Notes: generated by a model not told the origin, from the letters alone. Shown: positions 1-8,436, numbered from the stretch's first letter. The stretch is DNA of 35,309 nucleotides from an uncultured Saprospiraceae bacterium (GCA_937921555.1 CAKZUV010000108.1:1-35309), one strand, 5' to 3'. Made by a program: numbers and translations.

Positions 1-416
1 TTGGGAGAAACACAAATCCAGTCGATTATTTCAGGTGCGGCGAGCGTTCCGTTTGTTTCAATGGCTACCTCTAATCCTGCTTCCTGAAACGCACGAACCA
101 TCGGTTCATCCAATTGTAACAATGGTTCTCCGCCCGTACATACGACATAAGGCTTCCCGGTTTTATTCCCTTTCGGCCAAAGCGACATAACCTTTTTAGC
201 CAATTGCTTTGCCGTATATTTTCCACCATTGTCTCCATCCGTTCCCCAAAAGTCGGTATCACAAAATTTACAGATAGCTTTGTGCCGGTCTTCCTCTCGC
301 CCACTCCACAGGTTACACCCCGTAAAGCGACAAAACACCGCCGGACGTCCCGTGTGTGCTCCCTCTCCCTGGAGCGTGTAATAAATTTCCTTGACTTTGT
401 AATATTGAACTGCCAC
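1..416 (-). CDS. queE: 7-carboxy-7-deazaguanine synthase QueE, 5' part only
   Basis: Radical SAM enzyme that contracts 6-carboxy-tetrahydropterin to 7-carboxy-7-deazaguanine in queuosine/preQ0 biosynthesis. The visible 138 codons read from a GTG at 416-414, giving VAVQYYKVKEIYYTLQGEG, the usual QueE start; no ATG fits this frame. The cluster-binding cysteines are spaced C-x14-C-x2-C (from CNLW to CKFC), the QueE variant of the radical SAM motif, and CTGGEPLLQ and AIETNGT follow in the expected order. The 3' end lies beyond position 1, so roughly the last third is missing. It starts 13 bp after the methyltransferase stop, so the two are probably co-transcribed. Family assignment is secure; the GTG start is inferred from protein alignment knowledge. 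Confidence 0.92.
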   Translation of the reverse strand, partial: MAVQYYKVKEIYYTLQGEGAHTGRPAVFCRFTGCNLWSGREEDRHKAICKFCDTDFWGTDGDNGGKYTAKQLAKKVMSLWPKGNKTGKPYVVCTGGEPLLQLDEPMVRAFQEAGLEVAIETNGTLAAPEIIDWICVSP

Positions 417-429
417 TGATTTATTTTCG

Positions 430-1074
430 CTAATTGGCTGCCTTTTGGGCGACCAGAACATAATAATTAAAAATAGTTTCTCTCTTATATAAAACCGAAC
501 TTAACATTTTGCAGTTTCGGTTTGTAAGCATCTTGCGATATTCCGGCAGGTCGTACTGATGCGGATGAAGAATATCTCCCGGAATCATTCGGAACAAGGA
601 TTTAAGCATCCCGTGATTGTGTGCATCAATAGACAAAATAATCGTTCCACCTGGCTCCGTAATTCCGACCAGTTTATCCATACAGGCGGAGAGATCTGCT
701 ACGTGATTGATGGCATTTATACAAAAAACATAATCAAAATTTTCCGTTTTTTGATAATTCTCAAACGCCTTATCGTGAAAAGTAACGTACGGATAATCCG
801 CCTCCCGGAAATGATCCAGCTTCTCCCGGTAATCTGACAGCAATGGATCCAGCGCGTCAATCCTCAACTGGTCCAGTACCATGTAAATTCCAGCCGGTCC
901 GCAACCAATATCAATGGCCCGGCTATTGGCTTCTGGTGTCACCTTGATGTCGCGCAAAAACGTCTGCCAGTAGTCTCGCTTCCACTCCAGATAGTTCTTT
1001 TTCGGCTTGTTTCGCAGATAATGTTGCCACCATCTGATCTCAAAAGCCTGCGCTATTTTCCAGCGTAATGACAT
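430..1074 (-). CDS. class I SAM-dependent methyltransferase
   Basis: A 214-residue protein with a Rossmann-type methyltransferase fold. Motif I is AIDIGCGPAG at about residues 53-62. A later acidic motif (FDYVFCINAINHV) and the post-motif PGGTIILSID fit the Methyltransf_11/25 families. The N-terminus is basic and aromatic (about residues 10-40), without a signal peptide, so the protein is cytoplasmic or membrane-associated. The substrate cannot be told from sequence. It lies directly upstream of queE with 13 bp between them and is divergent from paaE. The ATG at 1074 is the only sensible start. Nothing in the sequence links it functionally to queuosine synthesis beyond proximity. Confidence 0.8.
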   Translation of the reverse strand: MSLRWKIAQAFEIRWWQHYLRNKPKKNYLEWKRDYWQTFLRDIKVTPEANSRAIDIGCGPAGIYMVLDQLRIDALDPLLSDYREKLDHFREADYPYVTFHDKAFENYQKTENFDYVFCINAINHVADLSACMDKLVGITEPGGTIILSIDAHNHGMLKSLFRMIPGDILHPHQYDLPEYRKMLTNRNCKMLSSVLYKRETIFNYYVLVAQKAAN

Positions 1075-1214
1075 GCGTAATGTATTCTTTATGCGAATTA
1101 TAAATTAAAACAAAACGTGAAGTTACACAAGTTTTAGTAAGACGACGTTCAAATACCATGATTTTTGCGGATTCCTTCCCACGTTAAAGAATATTTTTTT
1201 TACTAAAAAAACAC

Positions 1215-1245
1215 TTGCAAATTAAACTATCAATCGTTAGTTTTG
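1215..1245 (+). promoter_or_regulatory. Bacteroidota-type promoter of the paa genes
   Basis: TTG at 1215-1217 and TAGTTTTG at 1238-1245 match the -33 and TAnnTTTG -7 elements of the Bacteroidota housekeeping sigma factor, separated by 20 bp. The expected start is near 1251, giving a leader of about 50 nt to the paaE ATG. Of the promoters seen in this window it is the only one with both boxes at good spacing. Confidence 0.7.
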
Positions 1246-1301
1246 TTGTAATAAGTGTAGATAACCAGGGTTAAGACCTACACAGATGAGTAAAATTTGT
1301 T

Positions 1302-2372
1302 ATGACTAAAAAAACTTTCCAACTATCCGTAGCTGCCGTTGAAAAAACGACCGAAGATTGTACCATTGTGACTTTCGATGTTCCGGAAGAAATACGATCC
1401 GAGTTTGCGTATCAACAAGGGCAATACCTGACGTTGATTGCGGAGATTAACGGAGAATCTGTCCGGCGATCTTACTCGCTTTGTTCGAGTCCGATGGATA
1501 ACGCCTGGCAAGTCGGTATTAAGCAAATTCCGGATGGTAAATTTTCTACTTATGCCAATCAGCAGTTGAAAGCGGGAGACAGCCTGGAGGTGTTGCCACC
1601 AAATGGTACCTTCTTCGTTTCCGTCGCACCGGATCAGGCCCGCAACTACGTGGCCTTTGCGGCCGGAAGTGGTATTACGCCGATTTTATCTATTATAAAA
1701 ACCCATTTACAGGCCGAGCCAAAATCTACGTTCAAGCTTTTCTACGTCAATCAAACCGTTAATTCTATTATTTTAAAAGAGGAACTGGAAGGACTGAAAA
1801 ACCGGTTTATGGAACGGTTGGAAATTTTTTATTTTCTAACCCGTGAGCGACGTAGCGTCCCGCTTTTTAATGGTCGCCCCGATGCCGAAAAACTGGAAAT
1901 AATTTTTAAAACGATTTGTGATACAGATCGTATTGATCACTATTTTTCCTGTGGTCCGGAACCGATGGTTTTACTGATCCGGGATTTTTTATTAGAAAAA
2001 AAGGTACCCAAAGAGCGTATTCACTTTGAACTGTTCAACACGGGTGGCGCCCCCGTAAAACGAAAAGAAATTGCAGAAAAATTTAGTGGTAAGGTTTCTG
2101 ATGTAACGATCATAGAAGGTGGCATGACGACTAACTTTAAAATTGCGCAGGGTTCTGATAATTTACTGGATGCGGCTATGAGAAATAACGCAGATCTTCC
2201 GTATGCTTGTAAAGGAGGTGTTTGTTGCACCTGTCGGGCAAAGTTAATCGAAGGACAAGTCGAAACGCTGGTCAACTATGGACTGGAGGAAGAAGAAATC
2301 GAAGCGGGGTACATTCTGACCTGCCAGGCATTGCCGGTTTCGGATAAGGTGGTGGTGGATTTTGATGTTTGA
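1302..2372 (+). CDS. paaE: phenylacetyl-CoA epoxidase reductase subunit PaaE
   Basis: Electron-transfer subunit that passes electrons from NAD(P)H through FAD and a [2Fe-2S] cluster to the PaaA di-iron centre. The 356 residues follow the family order. The FAD-binding beta-barrel carries RSYS at 56-59, the NAD(P)-binding domain carries GSGITP at 122-127, and a C-terminal plant-type ferredoxin domain has cysteines 303, 308, 311 and 341 (C-x4-C-x2-C...C). Cys309 is an additional neighbouring cysteine. Length agrees with PaaE. It is first in the cluster, whereas in E. coli it is last; placing it behind the only good promoter suggests it heads the transcript. A related oxygenase reductase would have the same domains, but the following paaA-D settle the name. 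Confidence 0.92.
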   Translation: MTKKTFQLSVAAVEKTTEDCTIVTFDVPEEIRSEFAYQQGQYLTLIAEINGESVRRSYSLCSSPMDNAWQVGIKQIPDGKFSTYANQQLKAGDSLEVLPPNGTFFVSVAPDQARNYVAFAAGSGITPILSIIKTHLQAEPKSTFKLFYVNQTVNSIILKEELEGLKNRFMERLEIFYFLTRERRSVPLFNGRPDAEKLEIIFKTICDTDRIDHYFSCGPEPMVLLIRDFLLEKKVPKERIHFELFNTGGAPVKRKEIAEKFSGKVSDVTIIEGGMTTNFKIAQGSDNLLDAAMRNNADLPYACKGGVCCTCRAKLIEGQVETLVNYGLEEEEIEAGYILTCQALPVSDKVVVDFDV

Positions 2373-2475
2373 CTTGAGTCAATTAATAATTTTTTAGTGA
2401 ATAATTAATAATGCGCTTTAACGTTTTTTTACTAATGACAAGATTAAGGGAAGCAAATAGCAAATAAAGAATATT

Positions 2476-3429
2476 ATGAAAAATATAACAAGTAAAGACG
2501 AAGCTTTTCAGGCGAGAATTGACGCCGGGGAAAAAATCGAACCGAAAGACTGGATGCCCGAAAAATACCGAAAAACGCATATTCGGCAAATTTCTCAACA
2601 TGCACATTCAGAAATTGTAGGTATGCTACCGGAAGGAAACTGGATCACGCGTACCCCTACCCTACGCCGTAAAGTGGGATTACTCGCAAAGGTTCAGGAC
2701 GAAGCGGGCCATGGACTTTACCTCTACAGTGCCGCCGAAACTTTGGGTATCAGCCGCGACGAATTATTTCATCAACTACATACGGGTAAAGCAAAATATT
2801 CGAGCATTTTCAATTATCCGACAATGACCTGGGCGGATATCGGAGCAATCGGATGGCTGGTAGATGGCGCGGCCATTATCAATCAGGTAATGCTGACCCG
2901 GACTTCTTTTGGTCCTTACGCGCGGGCGATGGTACGGATTTGTAAAGAGGAAAGTTTTCACCAGCGACAAGGATACGAAATCATGCTGACGCTTTGCGAA
3001 GGCACTCCCGAACAAAAAGCAATGGCACAGGATGCCCTCAACCGTTGGTGGTGGCCGTCACTGATGATGTTTGGCCCGCGCGACGAAGAATCTCCGAATA
3101 CGGAGCAATCCGTCAAGTGGAAAATAAAACGTAAAACCAACGATGAGTTGCGCCAGCAATTTGTAGATATTACGGTTCCTCAGGCGAAAGTACTTGGCAT
3201 CACGATTCCTGATCCGGATCTGAAATGGAACGAAGAACGACAGCATTATGATTTTGGAGAGATCGACTGGGACGAGTTCTGGCAGGTCGTAAAAGGAAAT
3301 GGTCCTTGTAACAAGGAACGGTTACAGGCCCGAAATGATGCGTGGAACAACGGAGCGTGGGTACGGAATGCGGCGAGAGCGCACGCGGAGAAACGGGCAG
3401 CACAAGCGGAGGTTTCTGAGGCTGGCTGA
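2476..3429 (+). CDS. paaA: phenylacetyl-CoA epoxidase catalytic subunit PaaA
   Basis: Ferritin-like di-iron oxygenase that forms the ring 1,2-epoxide of phenylacetyl-CoA, the committed step of aerobic hybrid phenylacetate degradation. The 317 residues contain DEAGHG (about 75-80) and EESFHQRQG (about 158-166), the two E...ExxH half-sites that bind iron; both are intact. The [16 protein letters not shown] stretch is typical of PaaA. The start ATG at 2476 follows a 103-bp AT-rich spacer after paaE, containing two copies of AATTAATAAT (2381-2390, 2403-2412). The C-terminus is an Ala/Glu-rich tail. An octamer repeat array begins right at its stop codon. Confidence 0.95.
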   Translation: MKNITSKDEAFQARIDAGEKIEPKDWMPEKYRKTHIRQISQHAHSEIVGMLPEGNWITRTPTLRRKVGLLAKVQDEAGHGLYLYSAAETLGISRDELFHQLHTGKAKYSSIFNYPTMTWADIGAIGWLVDGAAIINQVMLTRTSFGPYARAMVRICKEESFHQRQGYEIMLTLCEGTPEQKAMAQDALNRWWWPSLMMFGPRDEESPNTEQSVKWKIKRKTNDELRQQFVDITVPQAKVLGITIPDPDLKWNEERQHYDFGEIDWDEFWQVVKGNGPCNKERLQARNDAWNNGAWVRNAARAHAEKRAAQAEVSEAG

Positions 3430-3465
3430 TTGTTGAATTGTTTATTTGTTGAATCGTTTAATTAG
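3428..3465 (+). repeat. 8-bp phased tandem repeat array after paaA
   Basis: Starting inside the paaA stop codon (TGA 3427-3429), units GAATTGTT (3435), TATTTGTT (3443), GAATCGTT (3451) and TAATTAGC (3459) follow each other at exactly 8 bp. The same units recur after btuB and the nucleoside transporter. The remainder of the spacer to 3679 has no gene. At about 3611-3645 it holds a second degenerate repeat made of CTCAGCGTT, CTCTGCTCC and TCTGCGCGA, a sort of motif that recurs in intergenic DNA of this phylum. Confidence 0.75.
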
Positions 3466-3679
3466 CTTGTTTTAGATGAGAGCTTAATGATTTTTAAAAT
3501 AAGACTTAACCACAAATGAGCTTGCTCTAAAAACTAGAAAAACGAAAACCTAGAAACGCATTTAATAAAATTAATTATAGACCATCTTCGCGATAAAAGA
3601 TATACACGATCGCTCAGCGTTCTCTGCTCCTCTGCGCGAAAATCACTTTTAGAGTAGGCTCACTAATTAACTAAAAAAT

Positions 3680-3961
3680 ATGAAAGGTAATCCAATCTGG
3701 GAAGTATTTATCCGTAGTAAAAATGGTTTAGAACACCGGCACGTAGGCAGTCTCCACGCGGAAGATGCTAAAATGGCGATGGAAAATGCGCGTGATGTCT
3801 ATACGCGGCGACAGGAGGGAGTAAGTATTTGGGTGGTAGAAAGCAAAAATATTACGGCTTCGAATCCAAGTGAAAACGGAGAGATGTTTGATCCGGCGAA
3901 AGATAAAGCGTACAGACATCCGACTTTTTATGATTTACCGGATGAACTGGAACATATTTAG
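3680..3961 (+). CDS. paaB: phenylacetyl-CoA epoxidase subunit PaaB
   Basis: Small structural subunit of the PaaABCE complex, thought to join PaaAC heterodimers. The 93-residue protein opens NPIWEVFIRSKNGLEHRHVGS, the conserved PaaB signature, and keeps HAEDAKMAMENARDVYTRR and WVVESKNI; length is normal for the family. It has no membrane segment or signal peptide. The ATG at 3680 is the family start. It is unusual in being separated from paaA by 250 bp and from paaC by 221 bp of repeat-rich DNA, whereas paa genes normally overlap or nearly abut. Separate transcription cannot be excluded, though no convincing internal promoter was found. Confidence 0.95.
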   Translation: MKGNPIWEVFIRSKNGLEHRHVGSLHAEDAKMAMENARDVYTRRQEGVSIWVVESKNITASNPSENGEMFDPAKDKAYRHPTFYDLPDELEHI

Positions 3962-3963
3962 TC

Positions 3964-4075
3964 GATTTTTTGATTTGCAGATTTTTTGATTTGCAGATGT
4001 GCTGATTTTCTGATGTGCGGATTTTCTGATGTGCGGATGTTCAGATTATTAGATGTGTGGATTTATTGATTTTCA
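3964..4075 (+). repeat. 14-unit octamer array (GATnnnnn) between paaB and paaC
   Basis: GAT occurs at 3964, 3972, 3980 and every 8 bp up to 4068, fourteen steps without a slip. The first units alternate GATTTTTT and GATTTGCA, then GATTTTCT and GATGTGCG, then more degenerate forms. Higher-order 16-bp duplication is therefore visible inside the 8-bp period. It begins 2 bp after the paaB stop codon. There are no spacers or unique segments, so it is a satellite-like array and not a CRISPR. Confidence 0.9.
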
Positions 4076-4097
4076 GTGGATCACGTTAGATATCTAT

Positions 4098-4128
4098 AAA
4101 CGATTAAACAGTTAAACGATTAAACATT
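4098..4128 (+). repeat. short octamer array, opposite composition
   Basis: AAAC ends at 4101, 4109, 4117 and 4125, again exactly 8 bp apart (units of type GATTAAAC and AGTTAAAC). Read on the minus strand the units are GTTTAATC and GTTTAACT, resembling those seen after paaA. It lies 20 bp beyond the main array in the same spacer, 55 bp before paaC. Confidence 0.7.
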
Positions 4129-4182
4129 TTGATATGCAAATTCAGCAAAACCATTGTTCTCACTTTTTTATAATAAATTTTT

Positions 4183-4944
4183 ATGGAAAATAAGCATAAA
4201 AGTCTGATAGATTATTTGTTGATTTTAGGTGACAACTCTTTGATTTTAGGTCATCGGTTGTCGGAGCTTTGCGGGCACGGACCGAGCCTGGAGACGGATA
4301 TTGCCCTGACAAATATTTCGCTGGATTTGTTTGGTCAGGTGCGAAGCTATTTTCAATACGCGGCAGAACTAACGGGTGGAGAAGCTACCGAAGATACCAT
4401 TGCGATGAAAAGAGTGGACCGGGAATATCGCCACACCTGGCTGGTCGAGCAATCCAATAAAGATTTTGCCTACGTCATTGGTCGTCAGTTTTTATTTGAT
4501 GCATTTCATTTACCTTTGCTGGAACAGCTGGTAAATAGTAAAGATGAAATGATCGCCGCCATTGCCGCAAAATCTATCAAAGAATCCAGATATCATTTGC
4601 GTTTTTCTTCATCCTGGATGGAACGTCTCGGAGACGGCACGCAGGAAAGCCACCAGCGAATGCAGAACGCCGTTAATGATTTATATCCTTTTACGTACGA
4701 GTTTTTCGAAGAAACAGCAACGGAAAAAATGATGTTGGAAGCGGGTATCGGAGCCGATTTAAAATCCATTGAAACCATCTACCGGCAAACCATCAAAGAT
4801 GTTTTTGCGAAAGCAAACCTGGAAATACCTGATACTCCAGCCCGAAAAACCGATGGTAAAAAAGGAATCCATTCGGAGCAACTGGGCTTTATACTCGCCG
4901 AACTCCAATACATGCAACGCGCTTATCCCAACATGTCATGGTAG
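4183..4944 (+). CDS. paaC: phenylacetyl-CoA epoxidase structural subunit PaaC
   Basis: Ferritin-like partner of PaaA; it forms the AC heterodimer but does not bind the catalytic iron. The 253-residue sequence shows the family features LILGDNSLILGHRLSELCG near the start, then DIALTNISLDLFGQ and ESRYHLRFSSSWMERLGDGT. Length is typical. Its last codons overlap the start of paaD by 7 nt (4938-4944), which indicates translational coupling. The start ATG at 4183 follows an AT-rich stretch; an earlier in-frame start is not available. Confidence 0.93.
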   Translation: MENKHKSLIDYLLILGDNSLILGHRLSELCGHGPSLETDIALTNISLDLFGQVRSYFQYAAELTGGEATEDTIAMKRVDREYRHTWLVEQSNKDFAYVIGRQFLFDAFHLPLLEQLVNSKDEMIAAIAAKSIKESRYHLRFSSSWMERLGDGTQESHQRMQNAVNDLYPFTYEFFEETATEKMMLEAGIGADLKSIETIYRQTIKDVFAKANLEIPDTPARKTDGKKGIHSEQLGFILAELQYMQRAYPNMSW

Positions 4945-5441
4945 CAGCAGATCTTCAAAATCTCCCCGTTCCCGTACAAGAGGCACTACTGGAAATTACC
5001 GATCCGGAAATTCCGGTGTTGTCGATTATGGATATGGGTGTTGTACGGGAGGTGACACTCGATGAAAAACACGTTCACATCAAACTAACGCCCACTTATT
5101 CCGGCTGTCCGGCGATGGACACGATGGCCGTTGATATTAAACGGGCACTAGAAAAAAGAGGATATGACGCTACCGTCAAACTGGTCCTTGCCCCGGCCTG
5201 GACAACCGACTGGATTACGCCTGCCGGTCGTGCCGCACTGGAAGCGTATGGTATCGCAGCGCCCCTCGACGCGCAGTCGGATAAATATGCTTTGATCGAC
5301 GGAGAGCGAATTGTTAAGTGCACCAACTGTGGCTCCGCAAATACAAAAATGGTAAGTCAGTTTGGTTCTACCGCTTGCAAAGCACTTTTTCAATGTGAAG
5401 AATGTCTGGAGCCTTTTGATTATTTTAAGTGTTTGAAATAG
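4938..5441 (+). CDS. paaD: phenylacetate degradation protein PaaD (DUF59 plus Zn/Fe-S type C-terminus)
   Basis: Maturation or repair factor required for active phenylacetyl-CoA epoxidase, probably acting on its metal centres. The N-terminal half (about residues 10-95) is a MIP18/DUF59 domain with DPEIPVLSIMDMGVV and the cysteine of SGCPAMD (Cys57). The C-terminal part is cysteine-rich, with Cys128, 131, 147, 153, 156 and 165, as expected for PaaD. Total length 167 fits the family. The ATG at 4938 lies inside the 3' end of paaC, so translation is likely coupled. No membrane or export signal is present. Confidence 0.93.
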   Translation: MVAADLQNLPVPVQEALLEITDPEIPVLSIMDMGVVREVTLDEKHVHIKLTPTYSGCPAMDTMAVDIKRALEKRGYDATVKLVLAPAWTTDWITPAGRAALEAYGIAAPLDAQSDKYALIDGERIVKCTNCGSANTKMVSQFGSTACKALFQCEECLEPFDYFKCLK

Positions 5442-5446
5442 ATCAG

Positions 5447-5478
5447 CTGGTTGACCTGGTTTCTGGTTAGCTAATTAG
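5447..5478 (+). repeat. octamer array after paaD, different unit
   Basis: CTGGTTGA (5447), CCTGGTTT (5455), CTGGTTAG (5463) and CTAATTAG (5471) are four consecutive 8-bp units. The unit sequence differs from the GATTTGTT type, but the 8-bp spacing is the same and it too begins just after a stop codon (paaD ends at 5441). Confidence 0.6.
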
Positions 5479-5542
5479 ATTATCTTTAACGTTTTTCACG
5501 ATTGAGGAAAGCCAAACAGCCAACTGGCAAAAAATCAAAATC

Positions 5543-5959
5543 ATGTCTCACCCTACCGACCCTGCCTCCGTTTATCAAAAAATGATGGAAAAAGATCATT
5601 GCAGCCAATGGATGGGAATTGAACCCGTTATTCTGGAAGTTGGTCGCTGCATAATCAAGATGACCGTTAAACGCGAGATGCTGAATGGGTTTGGAATTTT
5701 ACACGGGGGAATTGCTTTTGCTTTCGCAGACAGCGCCTTCGCATTTGCCGCCAATGGACTAGGCCGGATGGCGGTTTCTATCAGTGGTCAAATCAATTAT
5801 CACCAACCAGCCAAAGAGGGAGAAGTCCTGATCGCAGAAGCCACTGAAGTGGCTACCTCAAAAAAAATGGTTACGCTAGACGTTGCTATTCGCCGAGAAA
5901 GTGACCAGGTTTTGATTGCTTCGTTTCGGGGAATGGGATACCGGCGCGGCGAAAAATAA
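5543..5959 (+). CDS. paaI: hydroxyphenylacetyl-CoA thioesterase PaaI
   Basis: Hotdog-fold acyl-CoA thioesterase that frees CoA from dead-end aromatic CoA esters produced by the phenylacetate pathway. The 138 residues carry the PaaI motif NGFGILHGGIAFAFADSAFA, with HGG at 54-56 and the catalytic-type aspartate at 63. Length matches the family. It is 101 bp after paaD on the same strand, with an octamer array between. No paaG, paaZ, paaJ, paaH or paaK is present in the window, so the downstream pathway genes must be elsewhere if they exist. Confidence 0.9.
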   Translation: MSHPTDPASVYQKMMEKDHCSQWMGIEPVILEVGRCIIKMTVKREMLNGFGILHGGIAFAFADSAFAFAANGLGRMAVSISGQINYHQPAKEGEVLIAEATEVATSKKMVTLDVAIRRESDQVLIASFRGMGYRRGEK

Positions 5960-5999
5960 TCTTTCTTATTCTTTCTAATCCACCTTCCCAAAAAAGAAC

Positions 6000-6007
6000 T
6001 ACCTTTG
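6000..6007 (+). promoter_or_regulatory. -7 box in front of the cobalamin riboswitch
   Basis: TACCTTTG fits TAnnTTTG exactly. Transcription would begin at about 6013, precisely where the riboswitch starts. The -33 region is poor (TTTC at 5972-5975), so the call rests on the -7 box and its position. Confidence 0.5.
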
Positions 6008-6177
6008 CATATTCGTTGGTTCCAGATTCGTTCTGGATTAAAAGGGAATTTCGTGTAACTCGAAAACTGTTCCCGCAGCTGTAAGTTGTCATTCAACCCG
6101 ATTTTATAAATCCACTGTCCTGCCACGGCAAGATGGGAAGGAAAAGTCAGGGGACAATAAGTCAGAAGACCTGCCAG
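6008..6177 (+). promoter_or_regulatory. cobalamin (adenosylcobalamin-class) riboswitch
   Basis: The conserved blocks of the cobalamin riboswitch appear in order. AAAAGGGAATTTCGTG is at about 6040-6055, then CTGTTCCCGCAGCTGTAA (6067-6084), CCACTG (6112-6117), GGGAAGG (6135-6141), and the terminal AGTCAGAAGACCTGCC (6160-6175, the B12 box region). The upstream CCAG...CTGG pair (6022-6035) forms a peripheral stem. It reads on the plus strand into the BtuB-type receptor, so cobalamin should repress B12 uptake. Confidence 0.93.
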
Positions 6178-6436
6178 CAGAATATATTTTCATTTTTCTA
6201 TCGGGATAATAGTAAGAATGGATATCGGAAATGATCGGCTGTTTAATTAAAGTTTGTCATGTCTCAGCGTGTATCGTGTATTCTCAAAAGAAGATATATC
6301 CGCTGATACTATTTACTGAACAGTCCCGAAATCATCGGCCCTAATTGTCGATTAACGGTGGTGTAGTTTTCATCCTGAAACTACCTGCGCTCGCTCCCCT
6401 ATCCGCTCTTTTCTCTTTTCCCACTATTATTTTTTC
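6178..6436 (+). other. leader between riboswitch and btuB (expression platform)
   Basis: A 259-nt untranslated stretch without a supportable gene. One hairpin is visible, GTAGTTTTCA (6363-6372) with TGAAACTAC (6376-6384), one base bulged, followed by a pyrimidine-rich run to the start codon. There is no clear U-tract terminator, so control may be at translation or through another mechanism. The pyrimidine-rich region just before the ATG has no Shine-Dalgarno sequence. Confidence 0.5.
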
Positions 6437-8332
6437 ATGCATCGCGCAATTGTTAAAGCTTGTCTTTTTATCTCTCTGCTTTTCCTTACGGGAGCAGTAA
6501 CCGGGCTGTATGCACAAGAAGATACGCTGGCGTTGCCAACCATTACCATCACTGAAAAACCAGTTTTTAGTGGCGAACAAACGGATCGTCCCGACGAAGC
6601 ATTGCTAGCCCGGCAGCCTGCTATCCACGTCGGAGAACTACTCAGTCAGTCTACCGGCGTTTTCGTTAAATCTTTTGGCGGTGGCAGTTCCGCTACAACT
6701 TCTATCCGGGGGGGCAGCGCGGAACATACCCGGGTGCTCTGGAACGGTTTGCCGATTGAAAACCCCATGTTGGGACAGCTCGATTTTTCGTTGTTGCCTG
6801 CCATTTTCGTGGACGAAGTTGCGGTGCATTATGGTGGAAATACCGCAACGTGGGGCAACGGCGCCATCGGCGGTACGGTCCAGCTGGATAATAAAATCGA
6901 CTGGAAAAAGAAAGGTCTGATTGCCCAATATACGGCAACAAGCGGTGCGTTTGGTTTGGCACAGCAGGGCTTAAAGGTTGGTTTTGGTAACGAGAAATTT
7001 CAGATCATAAACCGAATATTTTATCAGCAAGCGGAAAACGATTTCACCTATTTTATCAGTGAAAATTTGCCACGCAGAAAGCAGACCAACGCGGCTACAA
7101 AACAATGGGGAACGCTACAGGAACTGCATTTTCGAATCACCCCCCGCCAAACCCTTAACGCTTATTTTTGGTATCAAAACGTAGACCGGCAGCTTCCGCC
7201 CCACGCCGCGCAAACCCGCTCCGAAGCCCGGCAATCCGACGAAACCAAAAGACTCACCGTTGACTGGCAGTACGCTGGCAATAGTTGGCTACTGAAAGCG
7301 CAGGCAGCCTGGTACGAAGAAGATTTATGGTACGTTGATCCTTTGAGTGGCATCGATGATTTAAGTGGTTTTAATACTTTACTGGGACAAATAACGGGCA
7401 CTAAAAACATTGGCCGCATACACCGGTTGACGGTTGGAATTCAGGAAGCATTTTATCAGGCAGATACAGATTTATACCAAAACAGTATTACCCAAAACCG
7501 GCTGGCAACCTGGTCGGACTGGAAAACGGAATGGCAGAAATTATCCCTTCAGTTAAGTATTCGACAGGAATGGCAGGACGGAAAAGCACTTCCGGTCGTA
7601 CCAAGTTTTGGAGCGGTTTATCATCCTTTCGACTGGATCAGTTTACGTGGCAGAGTAAGTAGAAATTACCGTTCTCCCAACTTAAATGCCCTTTATTATT
7701 TTCCAACGGGCAATCCGGATTTACTGCCGGAGCGTGGCTGGAGCCGGGAGCTGGGACTGGATATCAATTTTATAAAATTCAATAATTGGACGGGAGGTTA
7801 CGGAATAACCGGATTTCGAAGAGAGATAAAAAACTGGATCCGATGGATTTTGCCGGAAGGCAGCTTTTCGTTCGCACCTACCAACGTAGCCGAGGTCCTG
7901 AGCGAAGGAATAGAACACCGGCTAAACTTGAACGGAAAATACAAACACACTGTTTTTAAATTATCCATTGGCTATAATCAATTGCGTTCTGTTCATAAAA
8001 AAGGGATCGTACGTCCTCAAATCGCAGCGGGCAGTCAGCTGGTTTATACACCGAAACAACAGTTTTTTTCTACCCTAAAATTCAATTACCGGGACGCGCT
8101 CTTTATTTTTCAACACCGGTACACGGGAGAGGTTACGTCGCTTAATAACAATATACTGCCAGGATATCATTTGAGTGATTTAACGCTCGGTTATACTTTA
8201 AAAACAAAGCGCTGGCAACATCGACTCAGTTTGCGGATCAATAATTTATGGGACAAAGATTATCGGGTGCTGGAACGACGCGGGATGCCGGGGAGATATT
8301 TGAGTTTTGGTATTAATACGGGGGTTCGGTGA
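6437..8332 (+). CDS. btuB: TonB-dependent vitamin B12 receptor, BtuB type
   Basis: Outer-membrane gated barrel that imports cobalamin using TonB energy. The 631 residues start with a signal peptide (hydrophobic to about residue 24, cleavage near LYA-Q). A TonB-box-like TITITEKP follows at about 35-42, then a plug domain (SQSTGVFVKSFGGG, TSIRGGSAEHTRVLWNGLPI, GNGAIGGTVQL), and a barrel that ends with aromatic strands. It lacks the CarboxypepD-like N-terminal extension found in SusC-type receptors. Substrate assignment comes from the cobalamin riboswitch immediately upstream and the DUF4465 gene downstream; the protein alone would only say TonB receptor. An octamer array starts inside its stop codon. 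Confidence 0.88.
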   Translation: MHRAIVKACLFISLLFLTGAVTGLYAQEDTLALPTITITEKPVFSGEQTDRPDEALLARQPAIHVGELLSQSTGVFVKSFGGGSSATTSIRGGSAEHTRVLWNGLPIENPMLGQLDFSLLPAIFVDEVAVHYGGNTATWGNGAIGGTVQLDNKIDWKKKGLIAQYTATSGAFGLAQQGLKVGFGNEKFQIINRIFYQQAENDFTYFISENLPRRKQTNAATKQWGTLQELHFRITPRQTLNAYFWYQNVDRQLPPHAAQTRSEARQSDETKRLTVDWQYAGNSWLLKAQAAWYEEDLWYVDPLSGIDDLSGFNTLLGQITGTKNIGRIHRLTVGIQEAFYQADTDLYQNSITQNRLATWSDWKTEWQKLSLQLSIRQEWQDGKALPVVPSFGAVYHPFDWISLRGRVSRNYRSPNLNALYYFPTGNPDLLPERGWSRELGLDINFIKFNNWTGGYGITGFRREIKNWIRWILPEGSFSFAPTNVAEVLSEGIEHRLNLNGKYKHTVFKLSIGYNQLRSVHKKGIVRPQIAAGSQLVYTPKQQFFSTLKFNYRDALFIFQHRYTGEVTSLNNNILPGYHLSDLTLGYTLKTKRWQHRLSLRINNLWDKDYRVLERRGMPGRYLSFGINTGVR

Positions 8333-8370
8333 ATTGTTGATTTGTTGATTTGTTGATTTGTTGATTTGTT
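8331..8370 (+). repeat. octamer array A of composite element, copy 1
   Basis: GAATTGTT followed by four GATTTGTT units at 8331, 8339, 8347, 8355 and 8363, exact 8-bp period. The first base pair of the array is the second base of the btuB stop codon (TGA 8330-8332). It leads directly into the GC-rich hairpin at 8372. Confidence 0.9.
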
Positions 8371-8371
8371 T

Positions 8372-8404
8372 AACCTGCCTTCCTGCGTCGGCAGGCAGGT
8401 CGTT
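8372..8404 (+). repeat. 33-bp GC-rich hairpin, copy 1
   Basis: This 33-bp segment is identical to 12958-12990. It folds as ACCTG, four bulged bases, CCTGC, loop GTCG, GCAGG, CAGGT, a ten-pair stem. In both places it sits between an octamer array and the 58-nt hairpin. Confidence 0.88.
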
Positions 8405-8436
8405 TAAAATTATGATACTTTTAGCGGAAACAGTGA

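Noticed and set aside
3964-4075. Regular repeats that might be a CRISPR array
   Set aside because: The period is 8 bp with no unique spacers and no cas genes nearby; it is a tandem octamer array.
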